Shown in pieces: positions 1 through 5,495 of a stretch of DNA of 5,709 nucleotides; the stretch's first letter is position 1, and each line of letters opens with the position of its first letter. The translations under genes were made by a program, and so were the position numbers. Source of the DNA: Pseudomonadota bacterium (lineage in GTDB: Bacteria > Myxococcota > Myxococcia > Myxococcales > Myxococcaceae); NCBI GenBank assembly GCA_023424585.1, contig JAFADT010000131.1, forward strand, positions 1 to 5,709. Reading direction: 5' to 3'. The notes under the pieces were generated by a model. That model worked only from the letters and a program-made list of their open reading frames with translations. It was not told where the DNA came from and made no database searches.

Positions 1-8
1 GGCCCACG

Positions 9-1889
9 CTACCGCAAGGGCGGCGTCGGCGTCGCCCCGTCACCGGAGGCCGGCGTCTCCTCGCGGGGCCGGCGGCGCAGGGCCTTGTACAGCAGCGGCG
101 CCACGGCCAGCAGCGCCTGCGGCACCAGCGACAGCGCGTCCGGATACAGGCCCAGCATGTCCACGTAGACGAAGCGCACCGGCACCAGGGGCAGCGCGCC
201 CACCTCCTGCAGCGAGTGGATGCCCTTGCCCAGCAGCATCACCGCCGTCACCACCATCACCACCGTGGAGAGGTTGAAGAGCGTCTTCATGGGCAGCCGG
301 TAGCCCATGCGGTTGACGAAGAGCACCAGCACCACCAGCGCCACGATGCCCCCCACCACGCCCCAAGCCACGCCCGCCGCGGAGTCCACCGCCAGGCCCT
401 GGAGGAAGATGGCCGTCTCGAAGCTCTCGCGCAGCACGGACGTGAACGCGATGATGAACAGGCCCACCGTGCTGCCGCGGCCCAGCGCGCCCTGCATCTT
501 CTGGCGCAGCTCACCCATGAAGTGGCTCACGTTGGCGCGCGCGTTGAGCCACAGCGCCGCGTACAGCAGCATGCCCACGGCGACGAGCGCGGTGACGCCC
601 TCCATCCACTCGCGCTGCGCGCCCGCCAGCAGCTTGCGGCCCACCAGGTACGCGATGGCGCCCGCGATGAGCGCGGACACCACGCCCGCGTGCACCACGC
701 GCACCTGGTCCATGGCCTTCATCTTCTTCAGCGCCGCCAGCAGCGCGGTGACGATGATGGTCGCCTCGAAGCCCTCGCGCAGCAGGATGAGCAGCGTGAG
801 CCACGCCACCGACAGCACGTCCGTGGTGCTGCCCGTGGACTTGCGCGCCTGGTCCAGCAGCGACAGCAGCTCCCGCCCCTCGTCCTGGAGGTGCGGGCTC
901 TTGCGCTCCGCGGCGAGCCGCGCCTGCATGAAGGCCTCCTCCAGCTTCTGCGTGAGCTCCGGGTCGCGCCCGCGCAGCTTGGGCTCCACCGGCTCCAGGC
1001 CGTTGAGGTACGCGTCCAGGAGCGCGTTCTTCGCGGCCACGTAGTCGCCGTCCGCGCCCAGCTTCAGCGCGTGGCCCACCGCCGCGCGCGCGTTGAGCAG
1101 GACCTTCTCCTCGTCCGCGTCCGGCATGTTCCGGCGCAGGCACGCCACCTTGTCCGCGCCGTACGCCTTGGCCAGCTCCGCGTCCGTGGACGTGGCCAGC
1201 CGCTCCAGCGACGCGTTGGGCGGCTCGCCCTGGCACGGCGGCTGGCGCAGGGTGAAGACGAAGAAGGCCAGCGACCAGCGGTCGTCCTCGGTGAGCGTGG
1301 GGAAGGCCGGCATCGCCGTGCCGGGCACGCCGAAGCTGGTGGTGTTGAACGCCTTGTACGGCGTGAGCCCGTCCTCCATCAGCTCCGGGTCGTGGAAGTT
1401 CGCGGGCTGCGGCTCCATGTTCGCCGCGATGGCCACGTCCGCCTTGCCCTCCGCGCCGTGGCACGCCGAGCAGTTGGCCTGGAACAGCTTCTGGCCATGC
1501 TCCAGGTCCGGCGCCACGCGAGGACTGCGCGCGAGGCCCCCCGCCAGCACCAGGCTCTCCACCAGCTCGCCGCAGTCGCGGCTCACGCCCTCCGGGTCCT
1601 TCGCCTCGTTGACGCGCGCCTGGATGGCCTCCACGCGGGGCACGAACGTGGCCGCCGCCGGGCCCAGGTCCTTCGCCGCCGCCAGCGCCTCCGCCGCGAA
1701 GCTCTTCTGCTCCGTCAGCTCGAACTCCGACTGCGACGCCACCGCCGCCGGGTAGTCCGCCTGGAGGTACTGGAGGATGCCCACCAGCCGGTGCCAGGTG
1801 CGCCCCTCATCGGAAGCGGGAGCTTCAGCCCGGGCGGAAGAGGACAGCGCGAGCAGCAGGCACAGGGCGAGGGAGGCGGCGTGTTTCAC
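9..1889 (-). CDS. Cytochrome c / FTR1 family iron permease (fusion protein)
   Basis: This 626-residue inner-membrane protein probably imports iron. Residues 1-21 look like a Sec signal peptide ending in ARA. A periplasmic region follows, with a class I cytochrome c domain at about 129-215: the haem motif C140-S-A-C143-H144 and a likely axial Met193 in GTAMPAF. Residues 220-355 are a helical linker. The C-terminal FTR1 domain (about 358-602) has about seven hydrophobic segments. The first carries R371-E-G-F-E375 and the fourth R487-E-S-F-E491, the paired RExxE iron-binding motifs of FTR1/EfeU permeases. A short Arg-rich, then Pro-rich, tail ends the protein. The start is GTG, with a weak AGAAG ribosome site about 6 bases upstream; the signal peptide supports this start. 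A Fur-like operator lies about 40-60 bp upstream. That the haem domain takes electrons from Fe(II) during uptake is inference. Lead(II) uptake relatives exist, so the substrate is likely but not proven. Confidence 0.93.
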   Translation of the reverse strand: MKHAASLALCLLLALSSSARAEAPASDEGRTWHRLVGILQYLQADYPAAVASQSEFELTEQKSFAAEALAAAKDLGPAAATFVPRVEAIQARVNEAKDPEGVSRDCGELVESLVLAGGLARSPRVAPDLEHGQKLFQANCSACHGAEGKADVAIAANMEPQPANFHDPELMEDGLTPYKAFNTTSFGVPGTAMPAFPTLTEDDRWSLAFFVFTLRQPPCQGEPPNASLERLATSTDAELAKAYGADKVACLRRNMPDADEEKVLLNARAAVGHALKLGADGDYVAAKNALLDAYLNGLEPVEPKLRGRDPELTQKLEEAFMQARLAAERKSPHLQDEGRELLSLLDQARKSTGSTTDVLSVAWLTLLILLREGFEATIIVTALLAALKKMKAMDQVRVVHAGVVSALIAGAIAYLVGRKLLAGAQREWMEGVTALVAVGMLLYAALWLNARANVSHFMGELRQKMQGALGRGSTVGLFIIAFTSVLRESFETAIFLQGLAVDSAAGVAWGVVGGIVALVVLVLFVNRMGYRLPMKTLFNLSTVVMVVTAVMLLGKGIHSLQEVGALPLVPVRFVYVDMLGLYPDALSLVPQALLAVAPLLYKALRRRPREETPASGDGATPTPPLR

Positions 1890-1927
1890 GTCCGTCTTCT
1901 ACCAACCACCCCAGGGGCGTTCAATTC

Positions 1928-1948
1928 TGCGAATCAATTTCAATTGAT
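1928..1948 (-). promoter_or_regulatory. Candidate Fur-type operator upstream of the iron permease
   Basis: This is an AT-rich island in GC-rich DNA, 39 bp upstream of the FTR1 start. Positions 1928-1942 read TGCGAATCAATTTCA on the plus strand, matching the 7-1-7 Fur consensus TGATAATNATTATCA at 10 of 14 defined positions. Overlapping it, 1933-1948 is a perfect inverted repeat, ATCAATT-TC-AATTGAT. TCAATT also recurs at 1921-1926, 1934-1939 and 1940-1945. An iron-uptake gene directly downstream makes a ferric uptake regulator the most likely binder. I see no clear -35/-10 pair, so the exact promoter is not assigned. Confidence 0.45.
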
Positions 1949-1950
1949 GA

Positions 1951-1984
1951 GACCCCCCTCAGGAATCGAGGGGAGTCTGGGGTC
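1951..1984 (-). terminator. Hairpin, likely terminator after the lipoprotein gene
   Basis: The outer arms GACCCC (1951-1956) and GGGGTC (1979-1984) are perfect complements. An alternative or nested stem pairs CCCCTC (1955-1960) with GAGGGG (1968-1973) around a 7-base loop. On the minus strand the hairpin begins 27 bases after the lipoprotein stop and is followed by T/A-rich sequence (TCATCAATTGAAATTGATT), not a clean U-run. It would separate the thyA-folA-lipoprotein transcript from the iron permease. Because it lies beside the Fur-like site, a regulatory role in the permease leader is also possible. Confidence 0.4.
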
Positions 1985-2011
1985 AACACTCGGGGTGCTC
2001 CCGGGGATGAC

Positions 2012-2245
2012 TCAGTGCAGGTCGATGCCGCAGTACTGCGGGTAGATGCTGCACGGATAGCAGGGGCCGCCCGGGCCGTCGTAGCAGACCTCGTTGGGGC
2101 CGCAGATGCCGCTCTCCGGGCACTGCCGCAGCTCCTGCTCCTGCGTGCCGGGCCGCGCGCCCGGGCCTTCCTCGACAGGACCGCCACACGCGGTGAGGCC
2201 CAGCACCGTGAACAGCCCGAGTCCACGCATCACATGACGGCGCAT
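2012..2245 (-). CDS. Small six-cysteine lipoprotein, function unknown
   Basis: This encodes 77 residues starting MRRHVMRG. The signal peptide has basic residues at 2, 3 and 7, a hydrophobic core (about 8-16), and the lipobox L17-T18-A19-C20, so signal peptidase II should cleave before Cys20. Residues 21-22 are Gly-Gly, with no Asp at +2, which fits outer-membrane sorting under the E. coli rule; other phyla differ. A Gly/Pro/Glu-rich linker (21-41) leads to a compact C-terminal domain with six cysteines, C42, C48, C54, C62, C65 and C72, enough for three disulfides in the periplasm or at the surface. The start is chosen because GAAGGAG lies 5 bases upstream of this ATG; an ATG ten codons further upstream has no such site and would add a non-signal extension. 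It follows folA by 63 bp on the same strand and may be cotranscribed. I do not recognise a named family. Confidence 0.82.
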   Translation of the reverse strand: MRRHVMRGLGLFTVLGLTACGGPVEEGPGARPGTQEQELRQCPESGICGPNEVCYDGPGGPCYPCSIYPQYCGIDLH

Positions 2246-2250
2246 GCACG

Positions 2251-2257
2251 CTCCTTC
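2251..2257 (-). promoter_or_regulatory. Strong ribosome binding site that sets the lipoprotein start
   Basis: The minus strand reads GAAGGAG, a near-perfect anti-16S match, 5 bases before the ATG at 2245. It falls inside the longer open frame that begins at 2275, and so argues for the shorter protein. Confidence 0.75.
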
Positions 2258-2308
2258 GGTGAGAGGGGCCCGCACGATAAGTCGCCCGGAGAACCCACGG
2301 AATAAGGG

Positions 2309-2797
2309 CTAGCCCTGAAGCTCGTAGGTGAAGAAACCGAAGGGCGGGTCGCCGTCCGGGTGCCGCTCCTCCTCCATCAACCTCCATCGGGTGAGGTCCA
2401 CGGGCGGGAAGAAGGCGTCGCCGGGGAAGTCCCGCTCGATGCGGGTGAGGTAGAGCCGGCGCCACAGCGCTTGCGTCTGTGTGTAGAGGTCCGCGCCGCC
2501 CGCGATGAAGACCTCGCGGTCGCTTCCCGCCTGCGCCAGGGCGTCTTCCACGGAGTGGGCCACGCGGACGCCTTCGGGGGCGGCCCAGTCGCGCTGCCGG
2601 GTGAGGACCACGGTGGTGCGGCCGGGCAGCGGACGTCCGATGGAGTCGTAGGTCTTGCGGCCCATGACGAGGGTGTGGCCCAGGGTCAGCCGCTTGAAGC
2701 GCGCCAGGTCCGGCGGCAGGCGCCAGGGCAGGGTGTTGCCCAGGCCGATGACGCGGTTCGCCGCCATGGCGACGATGGCGGACACGCGCGGGCTCAT
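2309..2797 (-). CDS. folA: Dihydrofolate reductase
   Basis: This 162-residue cytoplasmic enzyme reduces dihydrofolate to tetrahydrofolate with NADPH. Its length is normal for bacterial type I DHFR (E. coli about 159). The N-terminal signature is clear: V16-I-G18, N21, L23-P-W25, then L27-P-P-D30, where Asp30 corresponds to catalytic Asp27 of E. coli, followed by F34-K35. M45-G-R-K-T49 and the R55-P-L-P-G-R60 segment belong to the NADPH and folate sites. F97-I-A-G100-G101 with Y105 is the conserved Gly-Gly cofactor motif. The ATG overlaps the thyA stop in an ATGA, and upstream there is only a distant AAGG, so translation is probably coupled to thyA. FolA recycles the dihydrofolate that ThyA produces. 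I see nothing that marks it as a resistant or acquired variant. Confidence 0.97.
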   Translation of the reverse strand: MSPRVSAIVAMAANRVIGLGNTLPWRLPPDLARFKRLTLGHTLVMGRKTYDSIGRPLPGRTTVVLTRQRDWAAPEGVRVAHSVEDALAQAGSDREVFIAGGADLYTQTQALWRRLYLTRIERDFPGDAFFPPVDLTRWRLMEEERHPDGDPPFGFFTYELQG

Positions 2798-3588
2798 ACG
2801 GCCACGGGCGCCTTGATGGCGGGGTGCGGGTCGTAGCCCTCCAGCGTGAAGTCCTCGTAGCGGAAGGCGAACAGGTCCTTCACGTCCGGGTTCAGGCGCA
2901 TGCGCGGCAGGGGGCGCGGCTCGCGCTTCAGCTGCTCCTGCGCCTGCTCCACGTGGTTCAGGTACAGGTGCGCGTCGCCGAGCGTGTGGATGAACTCATG
3001 CGCGGTGAGGCCCGTGGCCTGCGCCACCATCATCGTGAGCAGCGAGTACGACGCGATGTTGAAGGGCAGCCCCAGGAAGATGTCCGCGCTGCGCTGGTAG
3101 AGCTGGCAGGAGAGCCTCCCGTCCGCCACGTAGAACTGGAACATCACGTGGCAGGGCGGCAGCTTCATGGAGGGCACGTCCGCCACGTTCCACGCGCTCA
3201 CCAGGTGGCGGCGCGAGTCCGGGTTCTTCCTCAGCCCGTCCACCAGTTGCCGCATCTGATCCACGTGGCCGCCGTCCGGCGTGTTCCACGAGCGCCACTG
3301 GTGGCCGTAGACGGGGCCCAGGCTGCCGTCCGCGGCGGCCCACTCGTCCCAGATGGTGACGCCGACCTCCTGGAGCGAGCGCACGTTCGAGTCGCCCCGG
3401 AGCATCCACAGGAGCTCGTGGATGATGGACTTCAGGTGGAGCTTCTTCGTCGTCACCAGGGGAAAGCCCTGGGTGAGGTCGAAGCGGAGCTGGTGTCCGA
3501 AGAGGCTCAGCGTCCCCGTGCCGGTCCGGTCGCCCTTCTTCGTCCCGTGCTCCAGGACGTGCTCCATCAGACTCAGGTATGGCCGCAT
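2794..3588 (-). CDS. thyA: Thymidylate synthase (ThyA type)
   Basis: This 264-residue cytoplasmic enzyme converts dUMP and 5,10-methylene-tetrahydrofolate to dTMP and dihydrofolate. It aligns without a length change to E. coli ThyA as I recall that sequence. Key residues sit at the same numbers: R21 in the RTGTGT loop, the catalytic nucleophile C146 in LPPCH, R166-S-A-D169, N177 in GLPFNIASY, and H207/Y209 in DAHLY, which contact dUMP. The C-terminus IKAPVAV matches the family's mobile tail that closes over the active site. The start ATG follows AAGGA by 9 bases and agrees with the family N-terminus. It is first in a thyA-folA pair and diverges from the adenosyltransferase gene across 103 bp. 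All catalytic residues are present, so it should be active. Confidence 0.98.
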   Translation of the reverse strand: MRPYLSLMEHVLEHGTKKGDRTGTGTLSLFGHQLRFDLTQGFPLVTTKKLHLKSIIHELLWMLRGDSNVRSLQEVGVTIWDEWAAADGSLGPVYGHQWRSWNTPDGGHVDQMRQLVDGLRKNPDSRRHLVSAWNVADVPSMKLPPCHVMFQFYVADGRLSCQLYQRSADIFLGLPFNIASYSLLTMMVAQATGLTAHEFIHTLGDAHLYLNHVEQAQEQLKREPRPLPRMRLNPDVKDLFAFRYEDFTLEGYDPHPAIKAPVAV

Positions 3589-3656
3589 TGGCCTTTTTCC
3601 TTAGGCGGGGTCGTGCGGCTGATCAAAATAATGATCCCGGGTCACCACCGCACGGC

Positions 3657-3674
3657 GTTGCATGTGTTGCATCG
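3657..3674 (+). repeat. Tandem 9-bp repeat upstream of the adenosyltransferase gene
   Basis: The unit GTTGCAT is repeated exactly with period 9 (3657-3663 and 3666-3672), about one turn of helix apart, ending 17 bp before the start codon. It could be a paired binding site for a regulator. No known regulator consensus is matched with confidence. Confidence 0.45.
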
Positions 3675-3680
3675 CTATAA

Positions 3681-3686
3681 AAAGGG
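3681..3686 (+). promoter_or_regulatory. Ribosome binding site for the adenosyltransferase
   Basis: AAAGGG lies 5 bases before the ATG at 3692. It decides this start over the in-frame ATG at 3662, which would add ten residues (MCCIAIKRAA) not typical of the family. Confidence 0.65.
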
Positions 3687-3691
3687 CTGCC

Positions 3692-4252
3692 ATGAAGATC
3701 TATACAAAGACCGGCGATGCCGGAGAGACGGGCCTCTTCGGCGGCGGTCGCGTGGCGAAGGACGACGCGCTGGTGGACGCCTACGGCGAGGTGGACGAGC
3801 TCAACGCCACGCTGGGCCTGGCCCGCACGTTCCCGCTGCCCGTGGACCTGGACCACTTCCTCCAGCGCATCCAGGACCAGCTCTTCACGGTGGGCGCGGT
3901 GCTGGCCACGCCGCCGCACACCAAGGCGGCGGCCCACATCCCGGAGCTGCGCCCGGAGTGGGTGGAGGAGATGGAGCGCCACATCGACCGCTATGAGGAG
4001 GAGCTGCCGAAGATGACGCACTTCATCCTCCCCGGCGGCGCGCCCGCGGCCGCGGCGCTGCACCTGTCGCGCACGGTGTGCCGCCGCGCCGAGCGCCGCG
4101 TGGTGACGCTGCTTCGCGAGGACAAGGCCCCGCCCGCGGTGGCCATGTACCTGAACCGCCTGTCGGACCTGCTCTTCGTGGTGGCCCGGCTGGTGAACTT
4201 CCGCGCCGGCCTGCCGGACGTGAAGTGGATCCCCGAGAAGCCGACGAAGTAG
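3692..4252 (+). CDS. ATP:cob(I)alamin adenosyltransferase (PduO type)
   Basis: This 186-residue cytoplasmic enzyme transfers the adenosyl group of ATP to cob(I)alamin, making adenosylcobalamin. It belongs to the PduO/MMAB family, which forms trimers with active sites between subunits. The N-terminal ATP-binding loop is M1-K-I-Y-T5-K6-T-G-D9-A-G-E-T13-G-L, followed by A30-Y-G-E-V-D35-E-L-N38. The C-terminal signatures are F111-I-L-P-G-G116, R127-T-V-C-R-R-A-E-R135 and N155-R-L-S-D159-L-L-F162, all characteristic of this family and not of CobA- or EutT-type enzymes. Its length is typical. The gene diverges from thyA and is followed after three bases by queG, so the two are almost certainly one transcript. 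QueG is itself a cobalamin enzyme, which gives the pair a shared cofactor theme. Confidence 0.95.
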   Translation: MKIYTKTGDAGETGLFGGGRVAKDDALVDAYGEVDELNATLGLARTFPLPVDLDHFLQRIQDQLFTVGAVLATPPHTKAAAHIPELRPEWVEEMERHIDRYEEELPKMTHFILPGGAPAAAALHLSRTVCRRAERRVVTLLREDKAPPAVAMYLNRLSDLLFVVARLVNFRAGLPDVKWIPEKPTK

Positions 4253-4255
4253 TCC

Positions 4256-5281
4256 GTGTACGCGACGCAACTGCCCACTGCCAGGCTCAGGCAGCTCGCC
4301 CAGGACGTGGGCTTCGACCTCATCGGCTTCGCCCGCGCGGAGCCCATCCCGCCGTCGTCGCTGATGTCGTGGCTGGAGGCCGGCTACGACGCGGACATGG
4401 ACTGGATGGGGTCTCGCGCCGAGGAGCGGCTCGACGTGTCGGTGCTGCTGCCGGGCGCGCGCACGGTGCTGTCCTTCGCCAACAACTACTGGAGGGACGA
4501 CGCGCCCGCGCAGGGCTCGCCCATCGCGCGGTACGCGCGGGGGCGCGACTACCACTCCACGCTGCGCGACCGGATGAAGGCGTTCCGCAAGACGCTCAAC
4601 GCCTGGTACCCGGGGCTGGGCACCTACGGCGGGGTGGACAGCGGGCCCATGATGGAGAAGGTCTGGGCCGCGCGTGGCGGCCTGGGCTACGTGGGCAAGA
4701 ACGGCTGCCTCATCACGGAGTCCCATGGCTCCTGGGTGCTGCTGGCCACGCTCATCCTGGACGCGGAGGTGGACGCGTACGCGGACGGCCCGGTGGCGGA
4801 CCGCTGCGGCTCCTGCCGGCGCTGCCTCATGGCGTGTCCCACGGGCGCGCTGGTGGGGAACCGGCAGGTGGATGCGCGCGCGTGCCTGTCGTACCAGACC
4901 ATCGAGAACCGCGAGCGCGAGGTGCCGGAGGCGTTCCGGCTCAAGTTCGACAACCTCATCTTCGGCTGCGACATCTGCCAGCAGGTGTGCCCGCTGAACC
5001 GCAAGCCGGTGTTCGCGGACGACGCGCGCTTCACGCCCCGCGCGGTGGCGTCGCTGGGCACGCTGGAGCTGGCGGCGATGACGCCCGAGCAATACCAGGA
5101 GCTCATCCCAGGCACGGCGCTCGCCCGCGCGCGGTACGACGGCTTGAGGCGCAACGCGGTCTATGCGCTGGGCGTCGCTCGGCAGGTGCACGCCCGGCCG
5201 CTGCTCGAAAAGCTCAGCGGAGACGACAGCGAGCTGGTGCGCAGCGCCGCGCGCTGGGCGCTGCTGCAACTGGAGCCGTGA
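4256..5281 (+). CDS. queG: Epoxyqueuosine reductase (cobalamin-dependent, iron-sulfur)
   Basis: This 341-residue cytoplasmic enzyme reduces epoxyqueuosine to queuosine in the wobble position of GUN-anticodon tRNAs (Asp, Asn, His, Tyr), the last step of that pathway. The N-terminal cobalamin-binding reductase part includes G19-F-D-L-I-G-F-A-R27 and Y124-G-G-V-D128-S-G-P, where Asp128 corresponds to the proposed catalytic acid. G141-G-L-G-Y-V-G-K-N-G150 is the conserved glycine-rich loop. Two [4Fe-4S] clusters are supplied by C184, C187, C190, C194 and by C210, C238, C241, C245. Residues 292-341 form a short HEAT-like helical tail that in homologues contacts tRNA. The protein is slightly shorter than E. 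coli QueG (379). The start is GTG with weak GAAG 6 bases upstream. The 3-base gap after the preceding stop suggests translation depends on the upstream gene. Confidence 0.96.
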   Translation: MYATQLPTARLRQLAQDVGFDLIGFARAEPIPPSSLMSWLEAGYDADMDWMGSRAEERLDVSVLLPGARTVLSFANNYWRDDAPAQGSPIARYARGRDYHSTLRDRMKAFRKTLNAWYPGLGTYGGVDSGPMMEKVWAARGGLGYVGKNGCLITESHGSWVLLATLILDAEVDAYADGPVADRCGSCRRCLMACPTGALVGNRQVDARACLSYQTIENREREVPEAFRLKFDNLIFGCDICQQVCPLNRKPVFADDARFTPRAVASLGTLELAAMTPEQYQELIPGTALARARYDGLRRNAVYALGVARQVHARPLLEKLSGDDSELVRSAARWALLQLEP

Positions 5282-5495
5282 CGCCTGGGAACGCGACGCC
5301 GCCGCTCGGGCGGGTGTCCGGCCGGTGGAGCGTCAGCGAGTGCGACGACGGCCAGGAGCGCGGCTCCGTCAGCGTGTCACCCTCCGCGCTCGGGCAGCGC
5401 GTCCAGGACGTGGAGCGGGGGCTGGGCGCGGCGCCCCTCCGAGGGCAGGTCGCCTCGCGGAGGGCTCCTGGCCGCATGCCGGGTGGCAGACGGCG
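5278..5495 (+). other. Intergenic stretch with coding-like base pattern, no recognised gene
   Basis: After queG there are 214 bases before the next gene's stop. In the plus frame opened by a GTG that overlaps the queG stop (GTGA at 5278-5281), 52 of the first 54 codons end in G or C. Position-specific G+C is about 78/61/96 percent, the usual order for a plus-strand gene in GC-rich DNA. The bias fades after about 5440, and no stop follows in this frame before the window end, where it runs antisense to the minus-strand gene. The predicted peptide (MTPGNATPPLGRVSGRWSVS...) is not one I recognise. It may be a small real gene with a frameshift, a decayed remnant, or chance. Confidence 0.3.
5435..5464. 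terminator. GC-rich hairpin between convergent genes, possible terminator
   Basis: CCCTCCG (5435-5441) and CGGAGGG (5458-5464) are perfect complements 16 bases apart, with further partial pairing inside (GGG with CTC/CCT). It lies between the ends of queG and the minus-strand partial gene, where a two-way terminator would be expected. There is no U-run on either side, so it is not a classical intrinsic terminator. Confidence 0.3.

Larger units (their letters stand above)
3589..3691. promoter_or_regulatory. Divergent promoter region between thyA and the adenosyltransferase gene
   Basis: The 103-bp gap must hold promoters for both directions. At 3621-3636 an AT-rich dyad, GATCA-N6-TGATC, stands out from the GC-rich background. 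On the minus strand it contains CATTAT and TATTTT, either of which could be a -10 element for thyA, though no good -35 is seen. At 3657-3674 a 9-bp unit occurs twice in tandem, GTTGCATGT then GTTGCATCG. TATAAA at 3676-3681 resembles a -10 box but lies too close to the start codon at 3692 and overlaps the ribosome site. The region is too short for a standard cobalamin riboswitch, and none is seen. Confidence 0.5.

Noticed and set aside
216..2045. A long plus-strand open frame (609 codons) opposite the iron permease
   Set aside because: It is antisense to a well-supported gene, gives a His/Arg/Gln-rich low-complexity product with no domain, and is a typical by-product of G/C-ending codons on the other strand.
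2246..2275. Longer start for the small lipoprotein (MRAPLTEGAC...)
   Set aside because: The strong GAAGGAG lies inside this extension and directly serves the ATG at 2245, which also begins a proper lipoprotein signal.
3676..3681. TATAAA as a -10 box for the adenosyltransferase
   Set aside because: It would leave only a few bases before the ATG, no -35 lies at proper spacing (TTGCAT at 3658 is 12 bp away), and it overlaps the ribosome site.
3662..3691. Upstream ATG start for the adenosyltransferase
   Set aside because: It has no ribosome site, lies inside the tandem repeat, and adds residues ahead of the conserved MKIYTKTGD start.
3589..3691. Cobalamin riboswitch or sigma-54 promoter ahead of the B12 gene pair
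   Set aside because: The gap is too short for a standard B12 riboswitch and shows no B12-box. No GG-N10-GC arrangement is found at the TTGCAT elements.
3623..5269. A long minus-strand open frame (548 codons) covering the adenosyltransferase and queG
   Set aside because: It runs antisense across two clearly identified genes and the divergent promoter. Its product is Arg/His/Val-rich with no motif, so it is a shadow frame.
5214..5477. A minus-strand 87-codon ORF overlapping the 3' end of queG
   Set aside because: It also has G/C-ending codons, but position 1/2 composition in 5278-5440 favours the plus strand. It overlaps queG by 68 bp and has no recognisable product.
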